Origin: Kiritimatiellia bacterium
GTDB taxonomy: Bacteria; Verrucomicrobiota; Kiritimatiellia; UBA8416; YA12-FULL-48-11
Direction of reading: 5' to 3'
Assembly (NCBI GenBank): GCA_028716365.1
Contig: JAQUPZ010000001.1
Location: forward strand, 1-64,000
Length of the DNA: 64,000 bases
Below the pieces are notes generated by a model, which was given only the letters and a program-made list of their open reading frames with translations, was not told the DNA's origin and ran no database searches. Every line of letters starts with the position of its first letter. Within the stretch, counting starts at the first letter, position 1. The position numbers and the translations under genes are program-made. Shown in pieces: positions 18,988-28,744 of this stretch.

Positions 18988-19087
18988 TTGTTATATCTCC
19001 TTTAGACGCTGATTGGGTTAGAGTTAATGAGTTCTTATCAGTTCAAAGCGGGTAATGTAAAGGCTGATCACTATCTGTCTGCACAAT

Positions 19088-19100
19088 ATTTAAATTAAAT
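19088..19100. promoter_or_regulatory. AT palindrome in the divergent promoter region
   Basis: ATTTAAATTAAAT is a perfect 6+1+6 inverted repeat in the 207-base spacer between the divergent GH42-like and Gfo/Idh/MocA genes. Its core TTTAAATTAAA recurs at 38130-38140, again upstream of a Gfo/Idh/MocA gene. A second inverted repeat, ACTTCC (19141-19146) with GGAAGT (19156-19161), lies in the same spacer. Either could be an operator; chance is a real alternative. Confidence 0.25.
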
Positions 19101-19194
19101 GTCGTTTTCTGCATAAACTTTGTCGCAACTTACCAAGACAACTTCCGTAAATTGTGGAAGTCTATGACAAAACCAAAAATCAAGGAGATCCAGC

Positions 19195-20586
19195 ATGTCA
19201 CACTTATCCCGCCGTCAATTTCTGAAAAGCTCGATCCTGACGGTTACTGCGCTCTCTTCCTGCCAGACAACAGGACCAGCTATACTCAAAACCCGCTCAC
19301 CCAACTCGAAAATCAATATCGCCTGCATTGCGTGCGGTGGGCGCGGTTCTGCACATGTTACCGTAGCAGCTACCGAGAACCTGATAGCCATCTGTGACGT
19401 TGATAGAAACATGCTGGATAAGGTCCAGAAAGAACATTCGAACATCCAGGCATTCACCGACTACCGCAAACTGTTTGACAAGGTAGGCAAGGACCTTGAC
19501 GCTGTTTTCGTTGCCACACCCGATCATAATCATGCCGCGGCATCCATGTTGGCGCTCAATTCCGGTATTGCGTGTTACACCGAAAAACCTCTGACTTGGT
19601 CCATCGAAGAATCCCGTGCCATGGCCAAAATAGCTGCAGAGAAAAAAATCGCAACCCAACTTGGTAACCAAGGTCACGCCAACAAAGGTATTCGGATGGT
19701 TGTGGAATGGATCCGTGACGGCGCCATTGGCGATGTACAGGAAGTTCATACCTGGACAAACCGACCCGGTAAATTCTGGACACAGGGTATTACACAGCGT
19801 CCGCCAAGTATCCCGGTTCCTCAGGAACTGGATTGGGATTGCTGGATCGGTCCTGCGCCCTACCGTGATTATCATACAGGATTGCATCATATACACTGGC
19901 GCGCCTGGTTTGATTTCGGTTGCGGTGCGATAGGTGACATGGGTTGTCACACATGGGACAATGTATTCTGGTCGATGCGACCTGATTATCCATCGTATGT
20001 TGAATTACTCGAGATCAATGGTTCCGGCGGCAAGGAAACTTTCGCGAACCAGTCGAAGTTCAAGTGGGTATTTCCTGCAAAAGGCCGCCGTCCCGGCTTT
20101 ACCGCCTTCTGGTATTCCGGCGGATTGAAACCTTCCGCCCCGGAAGAACTGTTGAAGGACCCCACTCGTAAACGGGGTGATAAGTTACCCGAGTTGCCTG
20201 ACACCGGCAATCTCTACATCGGCACAAAAGGTAAACTGCTGGTTGCAGGTGACTATGCCGACAGTCCCCGGCTGATCCCTGAATCTTCAATGCAGGCATT
20301 TATGGAAGAACGGAAAAACAAGGTATCCAAGAATATGATCGAGCCTTCACCGGGACACCATGCAGAATTCCTGATGGCCGCACGTGGGGAAAAACCGTGG
20401 AATTTTCCGAAGTCAAATTTTACATATTCGGGTCCTTTGACCGAAGTCATGCTGCTGGGTGTCATTGCAGAGAAAATTGGCGAGGTTGGATTAAAGATTG
20501 AGTGTGATCCCAAAAAGCGTATAATCAAGACCAAACAGGCTCTGGATTATATCGGCCGCCAGTATCGCACGGGCTGGCATATTTAG
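19195..20586 (+). CDS. Tat-exported Gfo/Idh/MocA-family oxidoreductase
   Basis: A 463-residue protein with a twin-arginine signal, SRRQFLK (5-11), and a possible lipobox LSSC (Cys23). The NAD(P)-binding Rossmann region follows (IACGGRG, 45-51), then the hallmark EKP (Glu130-Lys131-Pro132 in CYTEKPLTWS) and the Gfo/Idh/MocA C-terminal alpha/beta domain. In the family, these oxidise or reduce sugar hydroxyls, the nicotinamide often staying bound. It heads an apparent five-gene operon (gaps of 12, 2, 22 and 27 bases) with two URO-D-like, one isomerase and one FAD protein. AAGGAGAT precedes the ATG. Substrate unknown. Confidence 0.9.
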   Translation: MSHLSRRQFLKSSILTVTALSSCQTTGPAILKTRSPNSKINIACIACGGRGSAHVTVAATENLIAICDVDRNMLDKVQKEHSNIQAFTDYRKLFDKVGKDLDAVFVATPDHNHAAASMLALNSGIACYTEKPLTWSIEESRAMAKIAAEKKIATQLGNQGHANKGIRMVVEWIRDGAIGDVQEVHTWTNRPGKFWTQGITQRPPSIPVPQELDWDCWIGPAPYRDYHTGLHHIHWRAWFDFGCGAIGDMGCHTWDNVFWSMRPDYPSYVELLEINGSGGKETFANQSKFKWVFPAKGRRPGFTAFWYSGGLKPSAPEELLKDPTRKRGDKLPELPDTGNLYIGTKGKLLVAGDYADSPRLIPESSMQAFMEERKNKVSKNMIEPSPGHHAEFLMAARGEKPWNFPKSNFTYSGPLTEVMLLGVIAEKIGEVGLKIECDPKKRIIKTKQALDYIGRQYRTGWHI

Positions 20587-20598
20587 AATGGGAACCGT

Positions 20599-21624
20599 AT
20601 GACTCCTCGCGAAAGAGTCCTCTGCGTAATTCGACATGAACGTCCTGACAGAACGCCCCGGGATTTCTGGGCTGAAAAACCCGCTTTGAACCGGCTGTTC
20701 GCTACATTGGGTCATCAGGATGAGGAAAGGCTATTACAGCAACTGCAAATTGACATTCGTCATTTGAATGCCAAAACACCCGATGAAGTTGAGATTTCAC
20801 CGGGTACCTTCCAAAACTTCTGGGGTGAGCGATACGTTTATAAATCCACTCCTTGGGGTCCAATGCGTGAGGATTCGAAAGGCGCATTGGCCAATGCAGA
20901 CAGCCTCGCCGAGTTGGAGACGTTTCCGTATCCCAACCCGGATATGTTCGACTATTCCGAGCTGGCAAAACAATGCAGGCAATGTGAACTTTATGCATCG
21001 CTCTACGGTTTCGCCGATATATGGCAGAGGCCGGCACTGGTTCGGGGCTGGGAAGCATGGCTGATGGATATGGTTGATCGTCCGGAAATGGTCCACTTTC
21101 TCAGCCGAAAATTCACGGATTTTTATCTCGAGGATTACACGCGGGCTGCAGAAGTGAGCAAAGGCCGTATCGATCTTTATCTGCTTATCAGCGATCTGGG
21201 TACCCAGCGCGGACCGCTCATTTCGCCGGCCATGTTCAAGGAATTCGTGGCCCCTTATATAAAGGAAATGGTTGACTATATTCACGGTCTTGGCGGAAAG
21301 GCGCTGTATCACAGTTGCGGATTGATTCATGAATTTATTCCTGAATTGATTAGCTTGGGCGTGGATGTGCTCGACCCGATTCAACCGGTTGGACCTCTTA
21401 TGTCACCGGAACGGCTTAAAGCCGATTTTGGCGGCCGGATTTGTTTTCATGGCGGCATTGATATGCAGACTATCCTGACTCTCGGTACTCCCGAGCAGGT
21501 CCGCCACGAAGTCGAGCGCTATTGTGAAACATTTTCTAAAGGCGATTACATTCTTGGTCCGGCACATCTGTTTCAGCCGGATGTGCCACCGGAAAATATT
21601 CTGGCTGTTTACGACAGAAACTAA
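20599..21624 (+). CDS. URO-D superfamily protein (MtaA/CmuA-like), not HemE
   Basis: 341 residues of the uroporphyrinogen decarboxylase fold. The metal-binding H-x-C motif of methyltransferase members is present as YHSCG (His238, Cys240), with the subfamily block DLGTQRGPL near 199. The N-terminal porphyrin-binding Arg segment of true HemE is absent. The third Cys ligand of MtaA-type proteins is not obvious (the region reads ILGPAHLFQPD). Family members move methyl groups between methylated compounds, corrinoids and thiols; the substrate here is unknown. It overlaps functionally with the next gene, 2 bases away, another URO-D protein of a different subgroup. Confidence 0.87.
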   Translation: MTPRERVLCVIRHERPDRTPRDFWAEKPALNRLFATLGHQDEERLLQQLQIDIRHLNAKTPDEVEISPGTFQNFWGERYVYKSTPWGPMREDSKGALANADSLAELETFPYPNPDMFDYSELAKQCRQCELYASLYGFADIWQRPALVRGWEAWLMDMVDRPEMVHFLSRKFTDFYLEDYTRAAEVSKGRIDLYLLISDLGTQRGPLISPAMFKEFVAPYIKEMVDYIHGLGGKALYHSCGLIHEFIPELISLGVDVLDPIQPVGPLMSPERLKADFGGRICFHGGIDMQTILTLGTPEQVRHEVERYCETFSKGDYILGPAHLFQPDVPPENILAVYDRN

Positions 21625-21626
21625 TT

Positions 21627-22616
21627 ATGTCCACACGAAAGTCAATTGTTGATCAGGCAATAACTTTTGCCAGTCCGCCGCGAGTACCGATCTGGTTTAT
21701 CAATTGCGATCAGACCGAGGGAGACGTAATGATGTATCACCTGTCACTCGGTCGCGAAGGAGACGGATCCGGTAATGACTGGGACTGGTCGTGCAACGAG
21801 TGGGGTTATCGGTTGGAAAAACTTAACGATGGCACGATGGGCCATCCGAAAGAACCATTACTGCCCGACTGGCAATCCGTCAAAAAACTGCATCCTCCAA
21901 AACTGCGCGAAGAGGAGAGGACTGCCGGGTTACCGCAGTTTCTTGCCCAATGCGAAGACCGATATCGGCTGGCTTCGCTGGACCTGAGTGGATTCACGGT
22001 TTACATGCTCCTGCGGGGCTTCGAAAATTCAATGGAAGATCCATTTCTTGAGCCGGAGCAGTTTGCACGGTTACTGGACATGATTTTCGATTTCGAATGT
22101 GAATTGATACGACTGGCTGCCCGGCACGGGTTTCACGGCATTCATTTTGCGGATGATTGGGCCACCCAGCGCGGAATGATGATTTCCCCAGATTCATGGC
22201 GGGAATTATACAAACCTAGATATAAACGGCAATTTGACCTGGCGCACGAACTCGGGTTACATGTGTGGTTTCACTGTTGTGGTAATTTCACTCTCATCGC
22301 CGGAGATTTTCACGAGATAGGTGTGGACGTTTTGAATATCTCACAGCCAAACGTATTCGAATTTGATTCGGTTGCTCCGGAACTGCGCGGCAAACAATGT
22401 TTTTTAATGCCAATCAGTTACCAGACAGTTTCAATCACGGGCACGGTAGAAGAGATTTACGAAGAAGCCGAAAGGTTGCATAAACTGCTTGGTACATCCT
22501 GTGGTGGATTCATCGGTTATGTGGAGGAGTACAGCAGTATGGGTATGTCACAACGGAATTACCGGGCCTGTGGCGAAGCGTTCCGACGACTGCAACCTGC
22601 AAAACAAAACATCTAA
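21627..22616 (+). CDS. URO-D superfamily protein, second paralogue
   Basis: 329 residues with the URO-D fold. The metal motif is FHCCG (His216, Cys217, Cys218). DDWATQRGMMISP (about 176-188) matches the DLGTQRG block of the neighbour, which shows common ancestry. No HemE-type N-terminal Arg motif. Many Trp and acidic residues near the start (DWDWSCNEWG, about 51-60) differ from the neighbour, so the two are not a recent duplication. It starts 2 bases after the previous stop, so translation is coupled. Either a two-subunit enzyme or two consecutive steps is possible; a methyl-transfer role is inferred from the family only. Confidence 0.86.
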   Translation: MSTRKSIVDQAITFASPPRVPIWFINCDQTEGDVMMYHLSLGREGDGSGNDWDWSCNEWGYRLEKLNDGTMGHPKEPLLPDWQSVKKLHPPKLREEERTAGLPQFLAQCEDRYRLASLDLSGFTVYMLLRGFENSMEDPFLEPEQFARLLDMIFDFECELIRLAARHGFHGIHFADDWATQRGMMISPDSWRELYKPRYKRQFDLAHELGLHVWFHCCGNFTLIAGDFHEIGVDVLNISQPNVFEFDSVAPELRGKQCFLMPISYQTVSITGTVEEIYEEAERLHKLLGTSCGGFIGYVEEYSSMGMSQRNYRACGEAFRRLQPAKQNI

Positions 22617-22638
22617 AAAATAAAAGGAGGAACTGGCT

Positions 22639-23634
22639 ATGGCAAGACCTGTAACATTAGTAACCGGACAGTGGGCAGACCTGCCCCTGGAAACACTCGC
22701 AGCAAAATGTAAAGCCTTCGGATATGACGGGCTGGAACTGGCCTGCTGGGGTGATCACTTTGAAGTCAAAAAGGCTTTGACCCAGTCCGATTATTGCACA
22801 AAGAAACGCGAGACACTGAAAAAACACGGCATGCAGGTTTTCTCGATCAGCAACCACCTGGTCGGTCAGGCGGTTCTCGACAAGATCGACAGCCGGCATA
22901 AAGGTATTCTTCCTCCTTATGTCTGGGGTGATGGTGATCCCGACGGAGTAAACAAGCGCGCCGCTGAGGAAATGAAAGACACGGCCCGGGCGGCAAAAAA
23001 ACTTGGAGTAAAAATTGTAAATGGCTTTACCGGTTCAAGCATCTGGCACCTTCTTTATTCGTTTCCACCGGTGCCACCATCAACGATCGAGGAAGGTTTC
23101 AAGCTGTTTGCCGAACGGTGGAATCCGATCCTCGATGTTTTTGCCGAATGTGGGATCAAGTTCGCCATGGAAGTACATCCAACGGAAATCATGTTTGACA
23201 TTGTTACAACGGAAAGGGCCTTGAAAGCAATAAATTACCGGAAAGAATTCGGGTTCAATTTTGATCCGAGTCATCTCATCTGGCAGGGTATCGATCCTGC
23301 TGAATTCATTCGTGCGTTTCCCGACCGGATTTATCATGTTCACATGAAGGATGCGCTGGTCAAACTCAATGGCCGTAACAGTATCCTGGCCAGTCACCTT
23401 AACTTTGGTGATGCACGTCGAGGCTGGGACTTCAGGTCACTGGGACGTGGTGGAGTGAATTTCGAGGAAATCATTCGCGCTCTGAATGATATCGGTTATG
23501 ATGGTCCTCTTTCCGTGGAATGGGAAGACAGTGGCATGGAACGGGAACACGGTGCAAAGGAAGCCTGTGCGTTTGTACGCAAGCTCGAATTCCCGGGCAA
23601 CAAAGCAGCTTTCGACGCATCCTTCGAGCGGTAA
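22639..23634 (+). CDS. sugar phosphate isomerase/epimerase-like TIM barrel
   Basis: 331 residues of the xylose isomerase-like TIM barrel (AP endonuclease 2 superfamily). Metal-ligand positions are visible in order: Glu in FAMEVHP, Asp in FNFDPSH, His in YHVHMKD, and Glu in LSVEWEDSG. No signal peptide, so cytoplasmic. Related proteins isomerise or epimerise keto sugars, or act on 3-keto glycosides together with Gfo/Idh/MocA enzymes, which fits the neighbours. AGGAGG lies 9 bases before the ATG. It is the fourth gene of the operon that begins at 19195. Confidence 0.88.
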   Translation: MARPVTLVTGQWADLPLETLAAKCKAFGYDGLELACWGDHFEVKKALTQSDYCTKKRETLKKHGMQVFSISNHLVGQAVLDKIDSRHKGILPPYVWGDGDPDGVNKRAAEEMKDTARAAKKLGVKIVNGFTGSSIWHLLYSFPPVPPSTIEEGFKLFAERWNPILDVFAECGIKFAMEVHPTEIMFDIVTTERALKAINYRKEFGFNFDPSHLIWQGIDPAEFIRAFPDRIYHVHMKDALVKLNGRNSILASHLNFGDARRGWDFRSLGRGGVNFEEIIRALNDIGYDGPLSVEWEDSGMEREHGAKEACAFVRKLEFPGNKAAFDASFER

Positions 23635-23661
23635 GGTGTTATTACTTATGGAAAGGTCAAC

Positions 23662-25122
23662 ATGAACAATCTCTGGAGTCGCAGGGACTGGCTGAAAGCG
23701 TCGGGTCTGGCTACCGGGGCATGGACTGCTCAGGCTTTAGTCTCATCCGCCGCAGATACAGTAACTGTCAATAAATTAGAACCGGAACCACAACGTGTGT
23801 CAGGGTCTTCCATTGTTTTTCAGCGGACAATTCCTGTACGCCACAATGTTGATGTCTTCATTGCTGGCGGTGGCCCCGCAGGTGTGGCTGCAACCTTAGC
23901 CGCCCGAAGTCAGGGTGTAAGTGTTTATTTGGTTGAAGGGCACAGTTGTTTCGGTGGTATGGGAACTGCGGCACGGGTACCTGCATTCATGCAGTTTTCC
24001 AGCGGAAAAAATTTTCTGGCCGGTGGAGTGGGCAAGGAAGTTCACGATCGCATGGCGCATCAGGCCCCTTTCAAAGCGGGAGGGAATATTGATACTGAAA
24101 CGCTTAAACGTATTTATGATGACATGGTGAGCGAGTCCAAAGCTGCTTTCACATTTCATACCTGTCTTATCGGCGTGGAAGCAAATAACGGTCACGTGTC
24201 GCATGTTATTTGTTCAACACCCAGTGGTCTATTTGCAGTCCGCGCAAAAGTGTATATTGACGCAACGGGCAATGGAGATCTGGCTGCATGGGCTGGTGCG
24301 GCTTTTGAGAAAGGCGATGGGCAGGGTAATCTTATGCCCGGTACCCTATGCAGTACATGGAGTGATATTAACTGGGACACATGGATTGCCAATCGTCCAA
24401 AAATCCCCCAACCGGATGGCCATATGCTGGAAAAAGCTTTTGCCGATGGTGTCTTTACAATCCGGGATGAGCACCTCACCGGTATGCACCGTTTCGGAGA
24501 ACATCTTGGCGGTGGAAACATTGGCCACACTTTTGGTGTTGATGGCACCGACGAAGTTTCGCTCACCAAGGCGCTGGTATGGGGAAGAAAAAGTCTCAAG
24601 GAATATGAAAAATATTACCGGGAGTATCTTAAGGGGTTTGAAAAAATTCATCTGGTAGCCACCGGTTCGCTGCTGGGAGTCCGTGAAACCCGTCGTATTA
24701 CGGGTGATTATGTTCTGTCACTTGATGACTACAAGCGGCGGGCTACTTTCAATGATGAAATCGGCCGATACTGTTACCCGATCGATCTGCATCCGACCCG
24801 TCCTGGTAAAGACACGTATGAACAGCACCGTAAAGAGTTCGACGAAACTTTCCGTTACAAGAGCGGTGAGAGTTATGGTATCCCGTATCGAATTCTTACA
24901 CCGCGCGGGTTAGATAATGTACTCGTTGCAGGGCGATGTGTCAGTAGTGACCATTATGTGCACGGCTCGATCCGGGTGATGCCCGGCTGTTTTATTACCG
25001 GTCAAGCTGCGGGTATTGCTTCCGCCATGGTTGCCCGGAAAACTGTGTCAACTCATAATGTTGACGTGAAAGAACTTCAACGCCGTTTGAAGGATTTCGG
25101 GGCCTATCTGCCGAATGCGTAA
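23662..25122 (+). CDS. FAD-dependent oxidoreductase with twin-arginine signal
   Basis: 486 residues. Tat-type start SRRDWLK (6-12) with a hydrophobic stretch to about 30. The FAD-binding Rossmann fingerprint GGGPAG is at 69-74 followed by an acidic strand end (YLVEGHSCFGG), typical of the FAD_oxidored (PF12831) group. C-terminal NVLVAGRCVSSDHYVHGSIR and GQAAGIASAMV close the FAD domain. Members often act on carbohydrate-like substrates but few are characterised. It is the last gene of the 19195-25122 operon, and it converges with the next minus-strand gene with only 13 bases between stops. Export with its FAD bound is consistent with Tat. Confidence 0.88.
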   Translation: MNNLWSRRDWLKASGLATGAWTAQALVSSAADTVTVNKLEPEPQRVSGSSIVFQRTIPVRHNVDVFIAGGGPAGVAATLAARSQGVSVYLVEGHSCFGGMGTAARVPAFMQFSSGKNFLAGGVGKEVHDRMAHQAPFKAGGNIDTETLKRIYDDMVSESKAAFTFHTCLIGVEANNGHVSHVICSTPSGLFAVRAKVYIDATGNGDLAAWAGAAFEKGDGQGNLMPGTLCSTWSDINWDTWIANRPKIPQPDGHMLEKAFADGVFTIRDEHLTGMHRFGEHLGGGNIGHTFGVDGTDEVSLTKALVWGRKSLKEYEKYYREYLKGFEKIHLVATGSLLGVRETRRITGDYVLSLDDYKRRATFNDEIGRYCYPIDLHPTRPGKDTYEQHRKEFDETFRYKSGESYGIPYRILTPRGLDNVLVAGRCVSSDHYVHGSIRVMPGCFITGQAAGIASAMVARKTVSTHNVDVKELQRRLKDFGAYLPNA

Positions 25123-25135
25123 GTCAAAAAATAAA

Positions 25136-26062
25136 TTAACTTGAGCCCATCAATTGTTCGACAAAGCTCCGCGCCTTTTTCGCTTCCTGAAGCAAGACTG
25201 GCAGATCGCCGGATTTCAGGCATTCAATGACCAACGGACCATGCGTAAAGCCGCCCTTGCGTAACCGATCCATTAGGGCTGAAAATTTTACCTGACCAGT
25301 TCCAGGAGTAACGTCGACCTGCTTGGGGTGTTTATAGTCCTTGACTGATATCCCTGTCACATAACCGTCGAGCGCTGCACAGTCGTTTACCGGGTCATTT
25401 TCACCATTGGAGTAAAAATAAATGTTACCCGGATCGTACATCACGGTGAAATTCTTATGTTTGACGTCCTCAATCGCTTTACACAGTAAAGGACCATTGG
25501 CGGTCAACCCACCATGCGGTTTAAGTACAAGGACCACTTCCTTTTCGACGGCATAGTTACAGCATTCGGCGATAACTTTGATATGCTGTGGATATGTCTT
25601 TTCACTGCCAAGACTTGCCACCATCACTGACCAGACATGGGCGGCGGAGCAGTTGTCAATCATACTCCTCAGAGCCTTGATGCCTGCTTCGACGGACTGG
25701 TCGGACGGAATACCGCCACCGTAAGCATTGGGAATTTCCAGACCGCGTTTTCTGGCTTCTTCGCCCATTTTCTGAGCTTCTTCCAACGGAGTTGCTGGAC
25801 CAATTACCCGTCCCGTTTTCGATTTAATGCCAGTAAAACCAATATACTTGAAACCAGCTTCGGCGATGGCATCAAATGCTACAGAATACTCGTACTTGCT
25901 CCAAGGACGGGTATAACAGGCAATCTGCCAGCCGGCTTGTCCGTATTTGGACACAGCCAATGAGGGAACTGTTGCCCAATGTGGAGCTACCAGCCCCACT
26001 GCTGCAGCTGCCAAGGTACGTCCCATGAATCGTCGTCGTGTTAATGTTTCACCTATAACCAT
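25136..26062 (-). CDS. Tat-exported sugar isomerase/epimerase-like TIM barrel
   Basis: 308 residues with a Tat signal TRRRFMGRT (8-16), then a xylose isomerase-like TIM barrel. The ligand positions read VLVLKPHGGL, VMYDPGN, ISVKDYKHP and LVIECLKSGD. At the first position the usual metal-binding Glu is Lys (LKPHGG), so the metal site may be altered or absent. It is the last gene of a minus-strand run downstream of a Gfo/Idh/MocA gene, 68 bases behind it. An AGGAGAT site precedes the start. Secretion of an isomerase-like protein points to sugar chemistry outside the cytoplasm. Confidence 0.87.
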   Translation of the reverse strand: MVIGETLTRRRFMGRTLAAAAVGLVAPHWATVPSLAVSKYGQAGWQIACYTRPWSKYEYSVAFDAIAEAGFKYIGFTGIKSKTGRVIGPATPLEEAQKMGEEARKRGLEIPNAYGGGIPSDQSVEAGIKALRSMIDNCSAAHVWSVMVASLGSEKTYPQHIKVIAECCNYAVEKEVVLVLKPHGGLTANGPLLCKAIEDVKHKNFTVMYDPGNIYFYSNGENDPVNDCAALDGYVTGISVKDYKHPKQVDVTPGTGQVKFSALMDRLRKGGFTHGPLVIECLKSGDLPVLLQEAKKARSFVEQLMGSS

Positions 26063-26130
26063 CTGGATTATCTCCTGTAATGATTCACTTTAATTCAATT
26101 GTTTCCTACCCACGCAAAAAGACCGGGCAA

Positions 26131-27591
26131 TTACATTTTTACTTTTGGTACATCGAACGGTTTTCGATAGAACCCGCGAACAAGTTTGTTGGCCTTCCGG
26201 TTGTGTTTGAAACGCTCGTTCTCCTCATCCCATTCAAGCCAAGGGCCAAGGAGTGACTCACCAGGATCAATCTCATGAGCTTTAAGGTGGGTGAGGTAAT
26301 GGTCGAGCGTTTCCTGAAACAGCGGCAGATCACCTATCTGTGCACGCATTTCGGCAGCATTGGCCTTGTGGCCGAGCCGGTAGGAAACGTTACCAGCGTG
26401 GCAGATGTTTGTGGAGATATGACCATCGAGTATGTCGGCATGAAGGTCTTCACGTTTGCCACTTCGCATTGCCTGAATGAAATTCTCGAAGTGGCGTTCG
26501 CTACCGGTAAATTTTTTGATCTGCTTGCCGTCATTATCCATGACTGCTCCGGCATGCATCATCACATAGCCGCCTTCGCACTGCACACAAGTGTCGGTAC
26601 GACTGTTACGATAGTTTGGAGGCTCCGTCGCGGTCTTTGATGCGAGCATGTTGTGAACTTCGTAGATGATTGGCGCGGATGGATAATCGTAGTAAGATAT
26701 TTGTGTATTCGGTACCTCGCCTGCGTCATTGAACACAAAACGTCCACCTATACTCATCATTCGCCGCGGCAGACCAGTTTCTCCCAGAACCCAACGTGCC
26801 ATATCCAGCTCGTGAACGCCCTGGTTGACAGATTCGCCGTCGCCGGTGTTCCAGATAAAACTGCAATCGTACTGCAGCCTGTCGCGGTAGATTGGCTCCT
26901 TGCGCGCCGGCCCACACCACAATTCATAGTCCACATAATCGGGAATCGGCAATGGCTCGGTACGCTTGCCTATGGGTTTGCGTGGTTTGTTGGCAAAGCA
27001 GAAGATGTATTTGATCTTACCCAGCTGGCCGGAACGGATAAACTCGTAGGACTGTCTGTCGGTATCGCGCGAACGGGCCTGTGTTCCGACCTGTACCAAA
27101 CGATTATATTTACGCGCCGCATTGACCATCTGCCGCCCTTCCCAGATAAAATGGGCAAGGGGCTTTTCAACATAGACATCACGTCCCGTCTCGCATGCCC
27201 AGATGGTTGGCAATGAATGCCAGTACTGCATCGTGGCTATACTGAACGCGTCAATATCTTTTCGCTCCATCAACTTGCGGACGTCCACAACCTCATCGGG
27301 ACGATATTTGTACTTAGTCTCAATCATATCGGCGGTTGCTTTCAGACGCTGACGGTCTGGATCGCATACTGCTACGATTTTCACACCCTTTTGCCCCGCA
27401 AAACCCGCGATATGTGCTCCGCCACGACCACCACAGCCTACGACGGCAACACGGATTTCGTCATTCGTACCAAACATGCGCGCACTGGCCAGCATTGGCC
27501 ATGCAAATACTGCTGTCATAACTGATCTCTGTATGAATTGCCGCCGTGTTATGGATATAGTTCCGGTGGTTTGAGAATTGTTTTGTTTCAT
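26131..27591 (-). CDS. Tat-exported Gfo/Idh/MocA-family oxidoreductase
   Basis: 486 residues with a Tat signal TRRQFIQRS near residue 15, a Rossmann region (VAVVGCGGRGGAH) and the EKP hallmark in DVYVEKPLAHF. The middle and C-terminal alpha/beta domain are of the planctomycete/Lentisphaerae type, with FIWNTGDGESVNQGVHELDMARW. In the family the substrate is a sugar or sugar derivative; none is predictable. Start behind GGGAGGT. It is 12 bases downstream of the third URO-D-like gene and 68 bases before the isomerase-like gene, in one minus-strand set. Confidence 0.9.
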   Translation of the reverse strand: MKQNNSQTTGTISITRRQFIQRSVMTAVFAWPMLASARMFGTNDEIRVAVVGCGGRGGAHIAGFAGQKGVKIVAVCDPDRQRLKATADMIETKYKYRPDEVVDVRKLMERKDIDAFSIATMQYWHSLPTIWACETGRDVYVEKPLAHFIWEGRQMVNAARKYNRLVQVGTQARSRDTDRQSYEFIRSGQLGKIKYIFCFANKPRKPIGKRTEPLPIPDYVDYELWCGPARKEPIYRDRLQYDCSFIWNTGDGESVNQGVHELDMARWVLGETGLPRRMMSIGGRFVFNDAGEVPNTQISYYDYPSAPIIYEVHNMLASKTATEPPNYRNSRTDTCVQCEGGYVMMHAGAVMDNDGKQIKKFTGSERHFENFIQAMRSGKREDLHADILDGHISTNICHAGNVSYRLGHKANAAEMRAQIGDLPLFQETLDHYLTHLKAHEIDPGESLLGPWLEWDEENERFKHNRKANKLVRGFYRKPFDVPKVKM

Positions 27592-27603
27592 TGTACCTCC
27601 CGT

Positions 27604-28668
27604 TTATTCACCTTGTATATTTCTTAATTCTCTGACGGTTTCCAGAATGGCCGTGATTTTATCATCACTGACTTTATCGTCGATATTAATACAGCATACA
27701 CCAGTAAGATCATGATTGCCACTGTCACTTACAAGTTTTCTGATTTCATTCCTGATATCATCAACAGATTGATCGATCAGTTTGACCGGGCTCAAGCGAA
27801 TATTTAAAAAAGTATCGGGCAAATGATTACGCAGGATTTTAACATCACCTTCATACCCCACATCTAAAAAATCCAGATGTGGAATCTTCGCAAATGATTC
27901 GGCATAACGGTGAGGATCCTTGCCGCAGTAGTGAACACCAAAAGGACGATATTTTCTGCTCCATTCGATATCAAACTGCATCAGGATTTCTTCGTATTGT
28001 TTTACAGAAATCATGGTGTGACTGCATTCCGAATGCAGGAAAACCGGCTTGTCCAGATGTTTTACAGTTCGATTGACCGAAATAGAAGAGCTCCCGGTTT
28101 CCTTCTGGATACCATCAACAAAGGTTTCGATAACAGTTGCAATTTGACGAAAGAAACGACCGACCTGGTCAGGACTTTCATACATGTCAATCATGATTTC
28201 CTGTCCTCTCAGGTCAAGCGCGAGATTGAGGATGCCATTCCAGTTAACATCTCCTTTTAAATAACCATACTTCTCCTTCAATTTGTCCGTAAGGTTTACA
28301 AACTGTTTAAAAGCCGGACTTTGAAATGCATCCTGCGGTTTGATTTCAAGCGTTGCTATGTCAGCAGACCTTACCTGCGGCGACGAATTTTCACTGTATT
28401 CCACTTTGCATCCCATCATCTCGGAGAGAAGATAACCCGCGGCATTATGTACAGCGCCTATAACAGGCTGGGGGATATCACGTTCCGAACCAAGTCCGTA
28501 TTTTCCGAAACGCTCATATAAAACCTTTTCCATCAACTGTTCCGCTTCCACCCTGCGGGCAGGATGAAAGAAAAAATCCCTGTCAAATGTAATGCCTGCA
28601 TTCTTATGCCACCATGAAGGATGAAACACAATTTCAACAGGCAGTCTTGATGTCAGTGAAGAATTCAT
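27604..28668 (-). CDS. URO-D superfamily protein, third paralogue
   Basis: 354 residues, divergent. The best match is the URO-D fold C-terminal half: VHYCG (His246, Cys248) followed by FAKIPHLDFLDVGYEGDV, as in the HSCG/HCCG motifs of the other two. The N-terminal half has few recognisable residues (HPSWWHKNAGITF). A run of small and Ser residues near 90-100 and a long LRGQEIMIDMYESP segment are unlike the plus-strand pair, so it is a separate lineage. It is followed 12 bases later by a Gfo/Idh/MocA gene. Function unknown; methyl or carboxyl chemistry is suggested by the fold. No clear ribosome site. Confidence 0.75.
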   Translation of the reverse strand: MNSSLTSRLPVEIVFHPSWWHKNAGITFDRDFFFHPARRVEAEQLMEKVLYERFGKYGLGSERDIPQPVIGAVHNAAGYLLSEMMGCKVEYSENSSPQVRSADIATLEIKPQDAFQSPAFKQFVNLTDKLKEKYGYLKGDVNWNGILNLALDLRGQEIMIDMYESPDQVGRFFRQIATVIETFVDGIQKETGSSSISVNRTVKHLDKPVFLHSECSHTMISVKQYEEILMQFDIEWSRKYRPFGVHYCGKDPHRYAESFAKIPHLDFLDVGYEGDVKILRNHLPDTFLNIRLSPVKLIDQSVDDIRNEIRKLVSDSGNHDLTGVCCINIDDKVSDDKITAILETVRELRNIQGE

Positions 28669-28744
28669 TTAAACAACCGTTTTTACAATGCCGCTTCGTT
28701 TAAGAGTCGTTTTATCTCTCATTTCTAAAAACTTCTCCTGAATA

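Noticed and set aside
20599..22616. Heme biosynthesis (HemE)
   Set aside because: The N-terminal Arg motif of HemE is missing and a metal-binding H-x-C motif is present instead.
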